Below, piece by piece: positions 10,143-21,684 of a stretch of DNA of 64,000 nt (positions are counted from its first letter, which is position 1; every line of letters begins with the position of its first letter). The notes beneath the pieces are model-generated. The model was not told where the DNA came from and searched no databases. It saw only the letters and a list, made by a program, of their open reading frames with translations. The position numbers and the translations under genes are program-made. Source of the stretch: Vibrio mexicanus (GTDB lineage: Bacteria; Pseudomonadota; Gammaproteobacteria; Enterobacterales; Vibrionaceae); assembly GCF_001012815.1 (NCBI RefSeq), contig NZ_JYJP01000073.1, positions 1-64,000 of the forward strand. Reading direction: 5' to 3'.

Positions 10143-10921
10143 TTATAATCGCCCATTTTGGTCGAACTGATAACGGCCTTCACCATCTGGATTACCTAAC
10201 CATCTCAGCTGGTTGCGCATCGAGTCAGGAAGTTCATCTCCAGGAATAAACCAAGCTTTAGCGTTGTAGGTACTGTTCGCCTGAAGTGTGGCTGAAAACT
10301 CGCTTTGTGCGACTGGGCTATTTTGGTCGCCAGTCACCGAAATCGTATTATCCGTGCAGCTAACTTGCGCAATAACTGGCCCTAGATCTAAGTCACCTAA
10401 CGGCGTTAACGCACGTGAGCCAGACCAAGTCACACTGCCAGAGGCCAGTGAACAATAGGGGCTTGATATCGGAATTCACTTAAGGCGACTTCCACTCGAC
10501 CTTCTAACGTGATTGGCGCAGGTAACGTCACATACTCCATGACGTTGTTGATTGGCAACGACGCAACCACATTCTCTGCATATGCGCCTGACAAGCCATA
10601 ACCCACATGACCACGGCCCGTTAAAGCCAAATCACTGCCTCGGCCAAAACGCAGACTCACCTCCGCTTTGCCCGTTAGCAATTTACTTGGCTGGAAACGC
10701 CAGTTCACTTCACCAAGCTGCTGACCTTGCCAGCTCACTTGAGACACTCTGCCTTGCCAAACTGTGCCTTGCACTCCTGACAGAGTCAGTGCTCTTGGCA
10801 ACGAGGCTTGGCCTACCACGAAAGACGCTGGCATATGAATGACCACGCTGGCCAAAAATACTCCCACCAACGAAACCGCCAGTAAAATCTTCCATTTCAT
10901 CGAGACTTTTTGCACTGTCAT
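10143..10921 (-). CDS. gspN: Type II secretion protein GspN (frame broken once)
   Basis: This is the last gene of the gsp/eps operon, encoding an inner-membrane protein with one N-terminal TM (near residues 10-30) and a periplasmic domain. The N-terminal part (10430-10921) and the C-terminal part (10143-10433) are in different frames. Restoring one T near 10457 gives an unbroken QAPYCSLASGSVTWSGSR joint and about 259 aa, normal for GspN. GspN is not essential in every T2SS. It overlaps gspM at the start (stop and start share a base), so translational coupling is likely. Confidence 0.9.
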
Positions 10922-11412
10922 TAACCTCGCTTAAACTGCAGTCGTTTCACTTCAACAACCCCACTTCGCTCACCTCGGTCAATATCCATAAACTCGACAC
11001 TCACCCCTTGCTGATCTTGCAAGTAAGCCAACCAATCCACAAAGCGATTAAAATCCATAGGTTGAATCCAAACTTGGATCATCTCACCGCGAGGCTGGAC
11101 ACGAATCAAATCGACATTGTAGCGACGAGCTGACGAAGAAATGGTCTGGTTTAGTGGCTGGCTGGTGTTGATCGCCCCGCCACTGCCTCGCAAGGTAATA
11201 ATTTCGTTTGCTTTGTTTTGTACCCAAGTCAGAAGCTGCTGCTCTGATTGAATGCGCTGTTGTGCTTGTTCGCTTCTTTGCGTCAGAGGCTGAACCATGC
11301 CCCAGTAGATACCACCAACGATAACTAGCACACTACAAACCAGTACAAGTTGTTGTTCACGCTGAGTGATAGAAGACCACCACTGTTTCAAAGGTGCGAT
11401 TACATTATCCAT
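10921..11412 (-). CDS. gspM: Type II secretion protein GspM
   Basis: This is a 163-aa bitopic inner-membrane protein with a TM near residues 22-40 (LVLVCSVLVIVGGIYWGM), then a coiled-coil segment and a ferredoxin-like periplasmic domain. GspM joins GspL, GspE and GspF in the inner-membrane assembly platform of the type II secretion system. It lies 8 bp after gspL and touches gspN. Confidence 0.93.
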   Translation of the reverse strand: MDNVIAPLKQWWSSITQREQQLVLVCSVLVIVGGIYWGMVQPLTQRSEQAQQRIQSEQQLLTWVQNKANEIITLRGSGGAINTSQPLNQTISSSARRYNVDLIRVQPRGEMIQVWIQPMDFNRFVDWLAYLQDQQGVSVEFMDIDRGERSGVVEVKRLQFKRG

Positions 11413-11420
11413 TCTTCACC

Positions 11421-12635
11421 TCACTTCTTCTTCAGCACGAAGCTGCCATTGACCACTTCTCCAGAGCGATTCAGCTGCCCTTGCTCAACCTCAAACTGAG
11501 CTTCAAGCTGAGCACGCGCTTTTTCGAAACTTTGGAAATCTTTACTCTGAGCTTGAATACGAACTTCGCCTCTTGGCGCATCAAAACGAATGTTCTGTAC
11601 CTGCATGTCTGAAATGCCTTTCAAACTGCTTGGCAGTTTTCCTAGCCAATCCAATACAGACTCACCAGAGCGGCCTCCTGATAAAAGATTCGCTTCAGTT
11701 TCCATCTCTCGTTTCAGGTAACTGACGGTTGGAATACGTGTTTTACCCGGCAAGGCTTGGCGGAAGATACGTTCGCTCTCAGCGCGATAAGCCTGAGCTT
11801 GTTTCTCCAACTGAGAAGTTTGTATCACATGATAGGCTGCGGATACCGCAACGAAAACGCCCGCGGCTATCGCTGCCTTTTGCCACAATTTCCAGTGCTT
11901 AGCCCATGAAGACTTGGCTTTAAAGCTGCCCGAAAGCAAATTGATCTTGCTGGCTATCGCACTTTCGGTCAGCATCTGCATCACCAACATAGGTTCTGCT
12001 TGCTGCCATTGTTGACTCTCGCTCAACGCGAGCTCTGGCAAGGGGCTGTATGCATGCAAATCAAGGAATTCACCTTCCTCTTTCACCCAGTCCGATTGTG
12101 CAACCGCAGGTAACCAAGCTTCCTTGACACAGATACCACTCCATTCACCTTTGCGAATTAGCCAGTCGTCGGTCAACTTCACGGCGCTGAGTACCGAATC
12201 CTTTTGCGGAAGAAGCAACACATCTGGAAGGACTTTTTTAATGTCTAACCCAGCAGCTTTGCAGACTTCCAACCATTGAGTTAACAGCGCACTGTCGACA
12301 CCACATACACTGACTTGCTTATCTTTCTTGCTTAAAATAGAAAAGTGGATGTCATCAACATCTTGCGCAATATCATCTTCGAGCAAATACGGCAGCATAG
12401 AATCTAGCTGACGCTCCGCACCAGGCGGGATTTCCGCTTGAGTCAATACTACATCACTGGCCGAAACCAATGCCAATACCTGACGCTGCTGCGCATAAGA
12501 AGCAAGCTCGCTCAATTGATCCCAGCCGCTTACTTCGCCACTGGCAATCACTTCATTCTGTTTGGTTGACCATACTAACCATGGAATGGTGTGGTCTTTT
12601 TGACTAGTCAGTCGAACGGTCAGAAACTCGCCCAC
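11421..12635 (-). CDS. gspL: Type II secretion protein GspL
   Basis: GspL has a cytoplasmic actin-like domain that binds the GspE ATPase, one TM (about residues 252-270, [16 protein letters not shown]) and a periplasmic ferredoxin-like domain that pairs with GspM. I place the start at GTG 12635 (VGEFLTVRL), because GGAGGGATCA precedes it and Vibrio EpsL proteins begin with this block. A TTG 12 nt further upstream is possible. The start overlaps the gspK 3' end by 32 bp. Length is 404 aa. Confidence 0.93.
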   Translation of the reverse strand: MGEFLTVRLTSQKDHTIPWLVWSTKQNEVIASGEVSGWDQLSELASYAQQRQVLALVSASDVVLTQAEIPPGAERQLDSMLPYLLEDDIAQDVDDIHFSILSKKDKQVSVCGVDSALLTQWLEVCKAAGLDIKKVLPDVLLLPQKDSVLSAVKLTDDWLIRKGEWSGICVKEAWLPAVAQSDWVKEEGEFLDLHAYSPLPELALSESQQWQQAEPMLVMQMLTESAIASKINLLSGSFKAKSSWAKHWKLWQKAAIAAGVFVAVSAAYHVIQTSQLEKQAQAYRAESERIFRQALPGKTRIPTVSYLKREMETEANLLSGGRSGESVLDWLGKLPSSLKGISDMQVQNIRFDAPRGEVRIQAQSKDFQSFEKARAQLEAQFEVEQGQLNRSGEVVNGSFVLKKK

Positions 12636-13653
12636 TGATCCCTCCAAAGCGACGCCTTACAACGGTCGCAGTTTCTCGATTATCACTAAATAGCAGGCTG
12701 CGAACTCTCATTCTAGAGTTTTCTACTAATACTTGCGCATCCATTTCAAAATAGGCGCTATCTACAGTTAAATATTTTCGAGCTTCGTCGCGAACGGTGG
12801 CTTCCACTTTCGCAATTTCCGCCTCAGCAAGGAAATCCTCTACATTGCTCCAACCATCAAATGGACGGCTGCTCAACATACTTTGGGCATCATTCTCACT
12901 TAGGTGAGGATGAAACAATGCAGTCAACAATTCTGGATGTTCTTCACTAATGGTGTTGATGTTCATGCGCCAATCATCGACAGGTAGCGCGCAAACATAA
13001 GGTTCAACCAGCTCCATGACTTCCGCTGACACTTGATAAATCGCCCTCAGTTCGCTGCTGTCTGCCAACCAACTATTGGCCGCGACATAAGGTGGTGTCA
13101 TCGCTTCATACTGACTGTCTTCCACCCCCGCGAGAGATTGAATGGTGGTATTGCTGTCGATGAACTCCCACGTGGAGTCTGCAATCACTTCCGCTTGGTA
13201 GCTTTCGACTTCAAGCGCCTCTAACAAGCGTTGCCAATACTGCACTAAATAAGGTCGACTCGACCCACCCGCTTCCACCTGTACAGAGCCAAGTACATTA
13301 AGATTGAAACACGCTTGACGATCATAAATACGACCCACCACTTCGCCATAATCCAGTGGATAAATTTGCTCTTCGATCGCCCAAGGCTGATTGAGGTTAA
13401 TGGTATCGCTATCTTCAAAACTCTGCTCGATGCCAACTTGAGCAAGCGCTTCAACCCCCATACTGTACCAGTAAGCTTGCTGATAATTGATCTGATTGGT
13501 CGCTCGCTGAAACTGGGTAAACAATCGCTCAGACATCGTCGCTGAAATCGTCGTCATGATCGCCAGAATCATCAGAATCACGATTAAAGCCACGCCTTTT
13601 TGGCGAGCTGGATTTCTACGTGGAGAGTATGTAGAGGCTTTAGCCTTCATCAT
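12604..13653 (-). CDS. gspK: Type II secretion minor pseudopilin GspK
   Basis: The protein has 349 aa. The prepilin-like N terminus [17 protein letters not shown] lacks the Glu at +5 that other pilins have, which is the known hallmark of GspK at the pseudopilus tip. A large globular periplasmic domain follows, including the alpha-helical saddle segment. With GspI and GspJ it forms the tip complex. It overlaps gspJ by 14 bp and gspL by about 32 bp. Confidence 0.94.
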   Translation of the reverse strand: MMKAKASTYSPRRNPARQKGVALIVILMILAIMTTISATMSERLFTQFQRATNQINYQQAYWYSMGVEALAQVGIEQSFEDSDTINLNQPWAIEEQIYPLDYGEVVGRIYDRQACFNLNVLGSVQVEAGGSSRPYLVQYWQRLLEALEVESYQAEVIADSTWEFIDSNTTIQSLAGVEDSQYEAMTPPYVAANSWLADSSELRAIYQVSAEVMELVEPYVCALPVDDWRMNINTISEEHPELLTALFHPHLSENDAQSMLSSRPFDGWSNVEDFLAEAEIAKVEATVRDEARKYLTVDSAYFEMDAQVLVENSRMRVRSLLFSDNRETATVVRRRFGGISGRVSDRSTD

Positions 13654-14320
13654 CCCCTCCCGACGAAATCGTAAATGGACTCGCAGCCACTAGATAGACT
13701 CGTTCAATATCACCGTAGTCCTCTAAAGTCAGCTGCAAGGAAACGGCTTTTGGCAGTTGCAGCTCTCGGTCCCAATCCTTACTCCATCGTTCGCCATCGA
13801 AAAACTGCATATCAAACGCTTCTACTTGGCTTAGCACAGGGGTAATCACACCCTCCTGGCCACTCGGGGTATCAGGGTAGCGCCACCAGACTCGCTCTAA
13901 TGTCCCTTCCTTTAATCGGTAGCCGACTTTCGTCACTTCGCCTCGCGGGAACTGCTGTTGAGGATTGTTCCAACCCGTCCGAGCAAACACAATACCGCGA
14001 GTATCGGAATCGAGTAGGTAATCACCCCATTGCACCAAACGTCTGTCAGGCTCTTCCCCTTGCGTTCGGAACTGGCGATTAGCCATTTGGCGAAAATCGT
14101 TGTCCATCACAACTAGACTGCGTTGCAGCTCCTTCAATCTTTCAGAGCGGACTTGAGATAACTCGTTGCTCTCGTACACCTGAGATAGAACTTGATAAGC
14201 ACTGACACTTAAACTGGCAAAAATTGCGATGGCGACCAAAACTTCAATCAGAGTAAAACCCTTAGCACGACGTTGAGTTAAGTGCTTAGGCTTAGTTAAA
14301 GTGTCGTTAGTTGGGAACAT
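13640..14320 (-). CDS. gspJ: Type II secretion minor pseudopilin GspJ
   Basis: The protein has 226 aa with a prepilin leader: cleavage after the Gly in [21 protein letters not shown], with Glu at +5. The periplasmic C-terminal part forms the beta-rich minor pilin fold, partner of GspI and GspK at the tip of the pseudopilus. Its start overlaps the gspI 3' end by 14 bp. Leader processing needs the prepilin peptidase GspO/PilD, which is not in this window. Confidence 0.93.
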   Translation of the reverse strand: MFPTNDTLTKPKHLTQRRAKGFTLIEVLVAIAIFASLSVSAYQVLSQVYESNELSQVRSERLKELQRSLVVMDNDFRQMANRQFRTQGEEPDRRLVQWGDYLLDSDTRGIVFARTGWNNPQQQFPRGEVTKVGYRLKEGTLERVWWRYPDTPSGQEGVITPVLSQVEAFDMQFFDGERWSKDWDRELQLPKAVSLQLTLEDYGDIERVYLVAASPFTISSGGDDEG

Positions 14321-14663
14321 AGCTTCTCACCGTCATTACAGGGGAGGCATCTTTTTCTGTTGCCACTAACACATCGAAAGATTTCAAAAGATTATCGGAG
14401 GTTTGAATCGGTTCCACCTTCCAATGCCAAGTTCGTCCTGCGAGCTCTTCTGTTCCGGAAGCCTTACGCAACTTATCGGGCTCCAACATCACTTTTGCCA
14501 TCTGGTTATCCACCACCATGGCTGCGAATGTTTTCTCTTCAAGATAGCTGATGGTATTGATGTGCTGAGATACCGAGCGTATCACCGCAATCGCTGCCGT
14601 GGCGAAGATTGCCAAAGCCACCAACACTTCGAGTAGCGTCATTCCTCGCTGGCTACGCATCAT
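14307..14663 (-). CDS. gspI: Type II secretion minor pseudopilin GspI
   Basis: The protein has 118 aa, the normal size for GspI. The leader is short (MMRSQRG/MTLLEVLVALAIFATAAIAV) with Glu at +5. The C-terminal minor pilin domain contains TWHWKVEP, common in the family. It belongs to the GspI-J-K tip complex that starts pseudopilus assembly and overlaps both neighbouring genes. Confidence 0.93.
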   Translation of the reverse strand: MMRSQRGMTLLEVLVALAIFATAAIAVIRSVSQHINTISYLEEKTFAAMVVDNQMAKVMLEPDKLRKASGTEELAGRTWHWKVEPIQTSDNLLKSFDVLVATEKDASPVMTVRSYVPN

Positions 14664-15252
14664 CGCTTTCTCCCGGCGCCAGCAAGTGGATAGTACCGTT
14701 GTCTTTTAACTCAACTCGCCAGCCATCTTTTCCAGCATCGCCATTGGCCGGAAAAATAGTGATGGTCGCAGGGGTTAACTCGCCACTTGATACGATAAAC
14801 AACTGAGGTGGCTTCACTTTTTCTGGCTCTTCAAGGTCTGCAAAACGCGATTCTTCAAACAAGCTCCCTGGATTAAACAGGCGATCATCGTTACCCCACA
14901 CTCCGCCGCCAAGGTTAAGCTGAATGGCCACATCACTGGAAAGCTCTGTTAGGGTTGGAATCGACTGAACATCGATTGGCTGCCAATCTTGCCCATCGAA
15001 GGCCAGAAGCTGATAGCGATTCTGCCTTTCATCAATGCGAATACCATAATCAACGCCACTTAATAGCGCTTCATCGTTCAGAAATTGGCTGCGCTGAAAC
15101 AAAGCTTGAGCGTAGGACTTGGCTTGATCCGATTCACTGGTAGGAAGCGTGGCGATCACAGCGACAGCACTGACTGAAACCAGTACCAGCACTAGCATTA
15201 TCTCTAGGAGTGTAAAACCTTTCGCTCTACGCATATTGATTGAGTTTGCCAC
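14653..15252 (-). CDS. gspH: Type II secretion pseudopilin GspH
   Basis: The 199-aa protein has leader [27 protein letters not shown], with Glu at +5. The C-terminal domain carries the GspH beta-sandwich. It links the GspI-J-K tip to the major pseudopilin GspG. It lies 49 bp after gspG in the operon and overlaps gspI by 11 bp. Confidence 0.93.
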   Translation of the reverse strand: MANSINMRRAKGFTLLEIMLVLVLVSVSAVAVIATLPTSESDQAKSYAQALFQRSQFLNDEALLSGVDYGIRIDERQNRYQLLAFDGQDWQPIDVQSIPTLTELSSDVAIQLNLGGGVWGNDDRLFNPGSLFEESRFADLEEPEKVKPPQLFIVSSGELTPATITIFPANGDAGKDGWRVELKDNGTIHLLAPGESDDA

Positions 15253-15301
15253 CTTGAAAATAGGCGACTTTCGTCGCCTATTCGTTAGTTAAGATTTCCG
15301 C

Positions 15302-15745
15302 TTACTGGAAGTCTTGCATGTTCCAGTTGCCGATATCTGCATTCGGCCCTTCACCACCTTCTTGACCGTCCGCACCTAGCGTGAAGATGTCGATCGTTCC
15401 ATTATCACCCGGGCTTAGGTATTGGTATTCGTTGCCCCAAGGGTCGTTTGGCAGACGACGAATATAACCCCCATCGCGGTAGTTGCGAGGCTCTGGGCTC
15501 GATGGCTTAGTTACCAATGCTTCTAAGCCTTGGTCAGTTGTTGGGTAAACACTGTTGTCTAAACGATACATATCTAATGCATTCTCTAGCGCAACAATGT
15601 CGGTAATCGCTTTTTGCTGATCCGCTTTTTCTTTGTTACCTAGCAGATTAGGCACAACGAAACTCGCCAAAATACCTAAAATTACAACCACAACCATGAC
15701 TTCTAACAAAGTGAAACCTGACTGTTTCTTCATTCTATTTTTCAT
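15302..15745 (-). CDS. gspG: Type II secretion major pseudopilin GspG
   Basis: The 147-aa protein is very typical: leader KKQSG/FTLLEVMVVVVILGILASFVVPNL, the YPTTDQGLEALV block, and an Asp-rich calcium loop near the end (GADGQEGGEGPNADIGNW). It polymerises into the pseudopilus that pushes substrates through the secretin GspD. It is followed by gspH and preceded by gspF. Confidence 0.97.
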   Translation of the reverse strand: MKNRMKKQSGFTLLEVMVVVVILGILASFVVPNLLGNKEKADQQKAITDIVALENALDMYRLDNSVYPTTDQGLEALVTKPSSPEPRNYRDGGYIRRLPNDPWGNEYQYLSPGDNGTIDIFTLGADGQEGGEGPNADIGNWNMQDFQ

Positions 15746-15784
15746 TGTGTCTCCGACGTTTTAAAGAGAAGTAGCATACGCAAG

Positions 15785-17006
15785 CTAGCCACTCATCAAA
15801 TTATTCATTTCCAAAATTGGCATTAAGGTCGCCATTACAATAAACAGCACTAAACCTGCCATCAACGCGATGAGAGCAGGCGTGAAAATACCTAACGCAA
15901 TATTCACGGTCGATTCAAAGCTGGAATCTTGGTTATCAGCGGCGCGGTTAAGCATGCTTTCAAGCTCGCCACTTTGCTCACCACTGGCAATCATGTGTAG
16001 CATCATTGGAGGGAAGAGGCGCGTCTGCTCAAGCGCTTTGCGCAAGCTTGCCCCTTCGCGAACACCATCAACCGCCAATAGTACCTGTTTTTAGCGTATT
16101 GATTGGTCATCACATCCACTGCCACTTTCATCCCTTCAAGGATAGGAATGGCACTTGAAGTACAAATCGATAGAGTCCGTGCGAAACGTGCCGTATTCAG
16201 CCCCTTGGCAATTTTGCCGATGATAGGCATCGCCAGTACTTTTTGGTCCCAGCTCAACCGAATCGCTTCTTTACTTAGAAACCAGCGGCAGAAGCTGATC
16301 AAAACCAAGGTGCCGATCACCAGAGCGATGCCCCACTCTTGTACAAAATCACTTGAATCAAGCAAAATTTGAGTTGAGCGCGGTAACCCCTGCCCCATCT
16401 GTACAAACTGATCGATAATTTTTGGCACAACCGCCGCAAGCAAAAACGCCACAATACCAACCGCAAATACCACTAGAACCACCGGATAGATCATCGCTTG
16501 CTGCAGTTTTGAACGCATTTTTTGACGATTTTCGGCATAGTCCGCTAAACGCTCCAGTACCGAGTCTAAGTGACCGGATTTTTCGCCAGCGGCCACCATA
16601 GAGCGAAATAGCTCATTAAAGATGTGCGGATAATCGGCCAAGCTGTCAGCCAGCGTGTAGCTTCGGTCACTTTAGAGCGTACCGCCGCTAACATAGTGCG
16701 AATACGCGGTTTCTCAGATTGTTCAGAAACAGCCTTCAAACACTCTTCGAGGGGCATACCCGATTGAACAAGTGTTGAGAGCTGACGAGTGATCAGCGCT
16801 AAATCTGGCGTGCTAATCCCTCGTTTAAAGCTAACGCCTTTGTTGGTATTAGCTTTGGCAGCCTTCGCTTTCGTTTCAATCACTTCGATTGGCACTAGCC
16901 CTTGCTCTTTCAGCCTAGCTCGTACCTGACGCGCATTATCACCCTCGATAACGCCTTTCTTACGTTTACCCTTTGCATCCAGCGCTTTGTATTCAAATGC
17001 CGCCAT
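15785..17006 (-). CDS. gspF: Type II secretion inner-membrane platform protein GspF (frame broken twice)
   Basis: GspF is the polytopic inner-membrane core of the assembly platform. Three open segments in different frames together make the full protein of about 407 aa. The N-terminal part (from 17006) has [20 protein letters not shown]. The middle has [22 protein letters not shown] and TM segments. The C-terminal part has the repeat motif [15 protein letters not shown] and a last TM. Restoring one G near 16661 (GAAGCTAC to GAAGGCTAC) and one A in the A5 run near 16088 joins them cleanly. Both breaks would destroy secretion if real. Confidence 0.93.
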
Positions 17007-18511
17007 TAGGTTTCCTTCGTCACTCGCATTACCTCTTCAAGCGAGGTAATTCCTTGGCGAACTTTGTGCAAACCATCAGCGCGAATACTTGGTGTGTTAG
17101 CCCGAATAGACTTCTCAATCGCTTGCTCACCCGCTTCGCTATGAATCAGCTCTTGAACCGTTTCATCCACCAGCAGCAGCTCGTGAATGCCAGTACGGCC
17201 TCGATAACCTTTATGATTACATTTTTCACAACCAACCGCTTTATACAATGTCAGCTCTTCATCACTATCGACACCAAACCAGCGCTTTTGTTCATTATCA
17301 GCTTGGTAACTCTGCTTACAATCACTACATAAGGTACGTACTAGTCGCTGAGCCAATACGCCCAGAAGCGAAGAAGAAATGAGGAAAGGTTCAATACCCA
17401 TATCACGCAAACGCGTAATCGCACCGACAGCGGTATTGGTGTGCAGTGTTGACATCACTAAGTGACCAGTCAAAGATGCTTGAACACCAATTTGTGCGGT
17501 TTCCAAGTCACGAATCTCACCCACCATCACCACATCTGGGTCTTGACGCAGAATGGCGCGTAGGCCACGGGCAAAGGTCATATCAACCTTCGGATTCACT
17601 TGAGTTTGACCAATACCGTCGATATCAAATTCAATTGGATCTTCAACCGTAAGTATGTTGCGCTCGTTACTGTTGATTTCGCTCAAGCCTGCATACAGGG
17701 TGGTCGATTTACCCGAACCAGTCGGGCCTGTTACCAAGATGATGCCATGCGGTCTTTGAATCATAGATTGGAAGCTCGCATGATTGCGCTCTGTCATGCC
17801 TAGGCTGTGCAGATCTAGACGCGTTGCATTCTTATCCAGTAGACGCATCACCACACGTTCACCATGAGATGAAGGCATAGTGGAAACACGAACATCGACA
17901 GCGCGGCCACCAATACGCAGTGAGATACGGCCATCTTGAGGTACACGCTTTTCAGCGATGTCGAGCTTAGCCATGACTTTTACACGCGAGACCAGCAGCG
18001 GCGCAAGCTTGCGACTTGGAGCAAGAACATCACGCAGCACGCCATCAACCCTAAAGCGAATAGAGAGCGATTTTTCGAAGGTTTCGATATGGATATCCGA
18101 TGCCCCTTCTTTGATCGCTTCACCCAACATTGCATTGATGAGTTTGATGATCGGTGCATCGTCTTCAGATTCGAGCAGGTCTTCGTCTTGTGGTAATTCT
18201 TCCGCTAATGAGAAGAAATCATCGCTGTCTGCGCCGATGTCTTCCATCAACTGGCGAGCCTCAGAGGAATCTCGCTGATAACTTTGTGTTAGCTTAACTT
18301 CAAACTCTTGTTCACTCAGCGCCACCAAAGCAAAATCAGACTGCACCACACGCTTAACTTCGACGATAGCTTCAACTTGAAGCGGCTCGACGTAGTAGAG
18401 CACACTCTGCTCTTCACCATGCTCCAGTACTAGCTTGTAGCGATTAGCAAAGCTAAACGGCAGTCGACGCATCATAACTTCGGTAACGGCTTCGGTGACA
18501 ACTTCGCTCAT
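17006..18511 (-). CDS. gspE: Type II secretion ATPase GspE
   Basis: The 501-aa cytoplasmic hexameric ATPase drives pseudopilus growth. Walker [10 protein letters not shown] is near residues 262-270, the Asp box ([10 protein letters not shown]) follows, Walker B is [12 protein letters not shown], and a His box [11 protein letters not shown] is present. A tetra-cysteine zinc module CSDC...CEKC lies near residues 396-428, as in Vibrio EpsE. The N-terminal domain binds GspL. It overlaps gspF and gspD by one base each, indicating coupled translation. Confidence 0.97.
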   Translation of the reverse strand: MSEVVTEAVTEVMMRRLPFSFANRYKLVLEHGEEQSVLYYVEPLQVEAIVEVKRVVQSDFALVALSEQEFEVKLTQSYQRDSSEARQLMEDIGADSDDFFSLAEELPQDEDLLESEDDAPIIKLINAMLGEAIKEGASDIHIETFEKSLSIRFRVDGVLRDVLAPSRKLAPLLVSRVKVMAKLDIAEKRVPQDGRISLRIGGRAVDVRVSTMPSSHGERVVMRLLDKNATRLDLHSLGMTERNHASFQSMIQRPHGIILVTGPTGSGKSTTLYAGLSEINSNERNILTVEDPIEFDIDGIGQTQVNPKVDMTFARGLRAILRQDPDVVMVGEIRDLETAQIGVQASLTGHLVMSTLHTNTAVGAITRLRDMGIEPFLISSSLLGVLAQRLVRTLCSDCKQSYQADNEQKRWFGVDSDEELTLYKAVGCEKCNHKGYRGRTGIHELLLVDETVQELIHSEAGEQAIEKSIRANTPSIRADGLHKVRQGITSLEEVMRVTKET

Positions 18512-20538
18512 TACTTAGCTTCCATTTGATCAATGAAGGCTTGGATCTCCGCAGGGTGAGTGATCTCTTCACCGTATTCAGGCAGCACAGGAATGTGCGC
18601 ATCGTCCATCAATCGCATGCCTTGATCCGCATTGAACAACTGTTCGGCACGGATAAAGTTGTACTTACGCTGAGTAATACCATCTGCCGTCACACCATCG
18701 CGAATAATGGTTGGCTTGATGAACACCATCAAGTTCTTCTTCTCAACTTGAGAGCTGGTTGATCTAAACAGCTGGCCTAAATAAGGAATGTCGCCAAGCA
18801 GTGGCACTTTAGATTCACTTTCCAGAGCACGCTCATCAATCAAACCACCCAGTACAATCATTTGGCCATCTTCAACCATTACTGAGGTATTTAACTGACG
18901 CTTAGCAAAACGAACGTCTACTGCGCCGTTTGCGCCAAGTACGTTCGAGACTTCTTGCTCAATATCAAGCTGAACTGAGTTGCCTTCGTTAATTTGTGGG
19001 GTCACTTTTAGCTTGATACCCACTTCTTTACGGTCAACTGTTTGGAACGGATTGTCGTTGCTCGAACCGGCAGTTGATCCTGTAAGCACCGGAACTTCTT
19101 CACCAACGATGAATGAAGCTTCGCCATTGTCCATCACGGTAATGCTTGGAGAAGACAGAATGTTCGAGGTTGAATCGGATGCCACTGCGCTAATCAGGGC
19201 CGTCCAGTCACCCATCATTACACTCACTGCTGCGCCGTTTACTCCGCCTAAAGCGGCAGCCAAGGTATCGTAGCTGCCCTCTTCCGTTGTCGTTTCGTTA
19301 CGTAGGAAATTGCCATCTGAATCGTACACCGCGGTCGTTTTGGTCGTGTCTTTGGCCTCTTCTAGACCAACCATCACTTGACCCACTGATGCGCCCGTAT
19401 TGCTGTACTGAATCATGGCACCTGTTTCAAGGTTACCCCACTGCACACCAAGGTTGATGCCGTCACCTTCTGCCATTTCAACAATTAGCGCTTCAATCAG
19501 AACTTGAGCACGACGAATATCCAGCTGCGCAATCACGTCAGTCAGCGCATTCATAATATCTGGCGGCGCTGTAAGAACCAGTGCGTTGGTGCCTGTATGC
19601 GCGGCGATCACGACCTCACCTCGGTTGCTGCTGGCACCTTGAGAGCCACCTTGTTTTTCAGCTTGCAGGTTATCGGATACGCCTTTTAAAACATCCACCA
19701 GCTCATCGGCTTTAGCGTAGCGCAAGTAAACCACTTGATTGTTACCGCGAGTAGCCATTTCAACATCTAGCTGTTGAATTAGGCGACGTAAACGCTCACG
19801 AACTTGTGGGTCGCCCGAAATTAGAATGGAGTTAGTACGGTCGTCAGCAACCAACTTTGGCTGCAAATAGGCAGGCGTGTTTTTTGCATCTGTGGTTTTG
19901 TTTAGCGCTTCGACAATACGCACCATTTCCGCGGCAGAGGCATTGGCCAGCTCTACCACTTCAATTTCTTTGTCGCCCGCTTGGTCGACACGACGGATAA
20001 TATCCGCCAATTTGTTTACGGTAGCTGCGCGGCCAGTGATCAAAATGATATTCGAAGGGTCGTAGTGGACCACATTACCTGCGCCAGCATTATCAGTCAG
20101 TTGACGTAATAAAGGAGAGAGCTCTCGAACCGACACATTGCGTACCGCCACCACGCGAGTAATCACTTGGTCGCCGAAAGCTGGGTCGTCATTACCTAAC
20201 ACCGGGACTGCCGCCGTTTTAGCATCTTTCGACTTGATGACTTTCAGAATGCCATTGTCCATTTCAACCACTGCGTAGCCGTATACTTCCAGCACACTTA
20301 AGAAGAAGCCGTAGTACTGGTCTTCGTTTAAGGTGTCGTAACTGCGAACGTCGACTTTGCCGCGAACCGATGGATCGACAATGATGGTTTTTTCTAAATT
20401 CCGACCAACAATATTGATGAATTCTTGAATATCGGTGCCTTTAAAACTGGCACTGAAATTGTCGGTCTGTGCCATCGTCGGGGATACCAGTAGGCTCCCT
20501 GCCAACAGCCAAGCACTTTTTTTAAGCCAATGCTTCAC
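18511..20538 (-). CDS. gspD: Type II secretion outer-membrane secretin GspD
   Basis: The 675-aa protein begins with a signal peptide ending at TMAQ, followed by the N0 domain ([25 protein letters not shown]), N1-N3 domains and the C-terminal secretin domain with the VPVL cap-gate motif region ([11 protein letters not shown]). It ends with the S-domain that binds pilotin. It forms the outer-membrane channel through which folded exoproteins leave. No gspS/pilotin gene is in the window. The frame is intact. Confidence 0.96.
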   Translation of the reverse strand: MKHWLKKSAWLLAGSLLVSPTMAQTDNFSASFKGTDIQEFINIVGRNLEKTIIVDPSVRGKVDVRSYDTLNEDQYYGFFLSVLEVYGYAVVEMDNGILKVIKSKDAKTAAVPVLGNDDPAFGDQVITRVVAVRNVSVRELSPLLRQLTDNAGAGNVVHYDPSNIILITGRAATVNKLADIIRRVDQAGDKEIEVVELANASAAEMVRIVEALNKTTDAKNTPAYLQPKLVADDRTNSILISGDPQVRERLRRLIQQLDVEMATRGNNQVVYLRYAKADELVDVLKGVSDNLQAEKQGGSQGASSNRGEVVIAAHTGTNALVLTAPPDIMNALTDVIAQLDIRRAQVLIEALIVEMAEGDGINLGVQWGNLETGAMIQYSNTGASVGQVMVGLEEAKDTTKTTAVYDSDGNFLRNETTTEEGSYDTLAAALGGVNGAAVSVMMGDWTALISAVASDSTSNILSSPSITVMDNGEASFIVGEEVPVLTGSTAGSSNDNPFQTVDRKEVGIKLKVTPQINEGNSVQLDIEQEVSNVLGANGAVDVRFAKRQLNTSVMVEDGQMIVLGGLIDERALESESKVPLLGDIPYLGQLFRSTSSQVEKKNLMVFIKPTIIRDGVTADGITQRKYNFIRAEQLFNADQGMRLMDDAHIPVLPEYGEEITHPAEIQAFIDQMEAK

Positions 20539-20574
20539 TTGTTTCTCCTTCGCTCATGCCCTTGGGCACGAGGA

Positions 20575-21483
20575 CTAAAATTCGATATAGATATCGTGTT
20601 GCTGACCACTACGTTCTACGGTCAGGTTGAGCTCGCTGACCTCTGCAATGGATTTAAATATGTTACTCATGGCTTCAGGGTCTGTGAGATCCTGACCATT
20701 TAATTGGATGGCGATGTCACCATTTTGTAAACCCACAGAATTAAACAGTTCTGGCTGACGGCCGGGGCTTACGCGGTAGCCCAAAATATCACCGTCTCTT
20801 TTCACTTGCGATAGTCTTACATACTGGAAGATTTTCTGAGGTTCGGCGGTGATCTCAGCTTTTATTTTATCGAGTTGCGAGTCAGAGTTAGTATTTGCAG
20901 CTGAGTTTACTTGCTTAGGTGTACTTGCTTGAGAGGGCTGTTCCAAACGTTTGTATTCAATTCCCTCAAGCATGAGTGTTTCATCTCGACCTGAGTTTTC
21001 AATAATGACGCGATCAATTAACACCGCTTTTAGCCTTGCGCGAGTACCGTCGATGACTTCACCCACACCATAAGTCGCTTGCTGACCACGATTAGCAATA
21101 ACCGCTAGGCCGCGCTCAGGATTTGAGTTCGCAACCGCTCCGACAAGAATAAGGTTAAGACGAGTTTTGGGCGCATCGGTAACAACAGGTGCCGCTACTG
21201 GCTCGGGTTTGTTGGTGTATTCACCAAACAAGAAGCTGCGTTGCAGTTCTGCAATATCGGTAAGGGCAGGGCCAGATGAACCCGTATTAGAGGATGTGGT
21301 AGGTTGCCATGGTGCGACTTGTACGTCATCTGAGAATAGCCATACCATTTTGCCGGCCAACCACGCTGAAAGCACCAAGAAGACCAGCGCGATCGCAACA
21401 CTCAAGCGTCGTTGCATATGCTCTGATTTACCTTGTTGCAACGCCGATAAAAACGACGAGGCATTCACCTTCCCTATTTCCAT
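20575..21483 (-). CDS. gspC: Type II secretion protein GspC
   Basis: First gene of the gsp operon, 302 aa. It is a bitopic inner-membrane protein with a TM near residues 30-50, a periplasmic HR domain (LNLILVGAVANSNPERGLAVIAN) and a C-terminal PDZ domain (GYRVSPG...GLQNGDIAIQLNG). It connects the platform with GspD. ATG at 21483 was chosen because GAGGAAGAG precedes it. An upstream in-frame start would add 59 residues without pilin or TM features. The operon promoter should lie in 21484-21684, shared with divergent hslR. Confidence 0.93.
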   Translation of the reverse strand: MEIGKVNASSFLSALQQGKSEHMQRRLSVAIALVFLVLSAWLAGKMVWLFSDDVQVAPWQPTTSSNTGSSGPALTDIAELQRSFLFGEYTNKPEPVAAPVVTDAPKTRLNLILVGAVANSNPERGLAVIANRGQQATYGVGEVIDGTRARLKAVLIDRVIIENSGRDETLMLEGIEYKRLEQPSQASTPKQVNSAANTNSDSQLDKIKAEITAEPQKIFQYVRLSQVKRDGDILGYRVSPGRQPELFNSVGLQNGDIAIQLNGQDLTDPEAMSNIFKSIAEVSELNLTVERSGQQHDIYIEF

Positions 21484-21684
21484 CTCTTCCTCTGATGCCT
21501 CAAAAGTCCAATAGCTTGCGGTACTAGATTGAATAAGTTGGAAAATATAGCACAGCCCTAAGGAATAATGCCTATTATATTCCAACGATAATTTGTCACG
21601 TGCCTTGAAAAAATGGAAGCACAACACCATTGTTACCTTCAATAATTGAAACTGCACCAAAATATTGAAGGTTTTTTGTAAATA

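Noticed and set aside
18980..19273. Plus-strand open frames opposite gspD, gspE and other minus-strand genes
   Set aside because: They are antisense shadows of well-supported genes, with no family motifs or ribosome sites.
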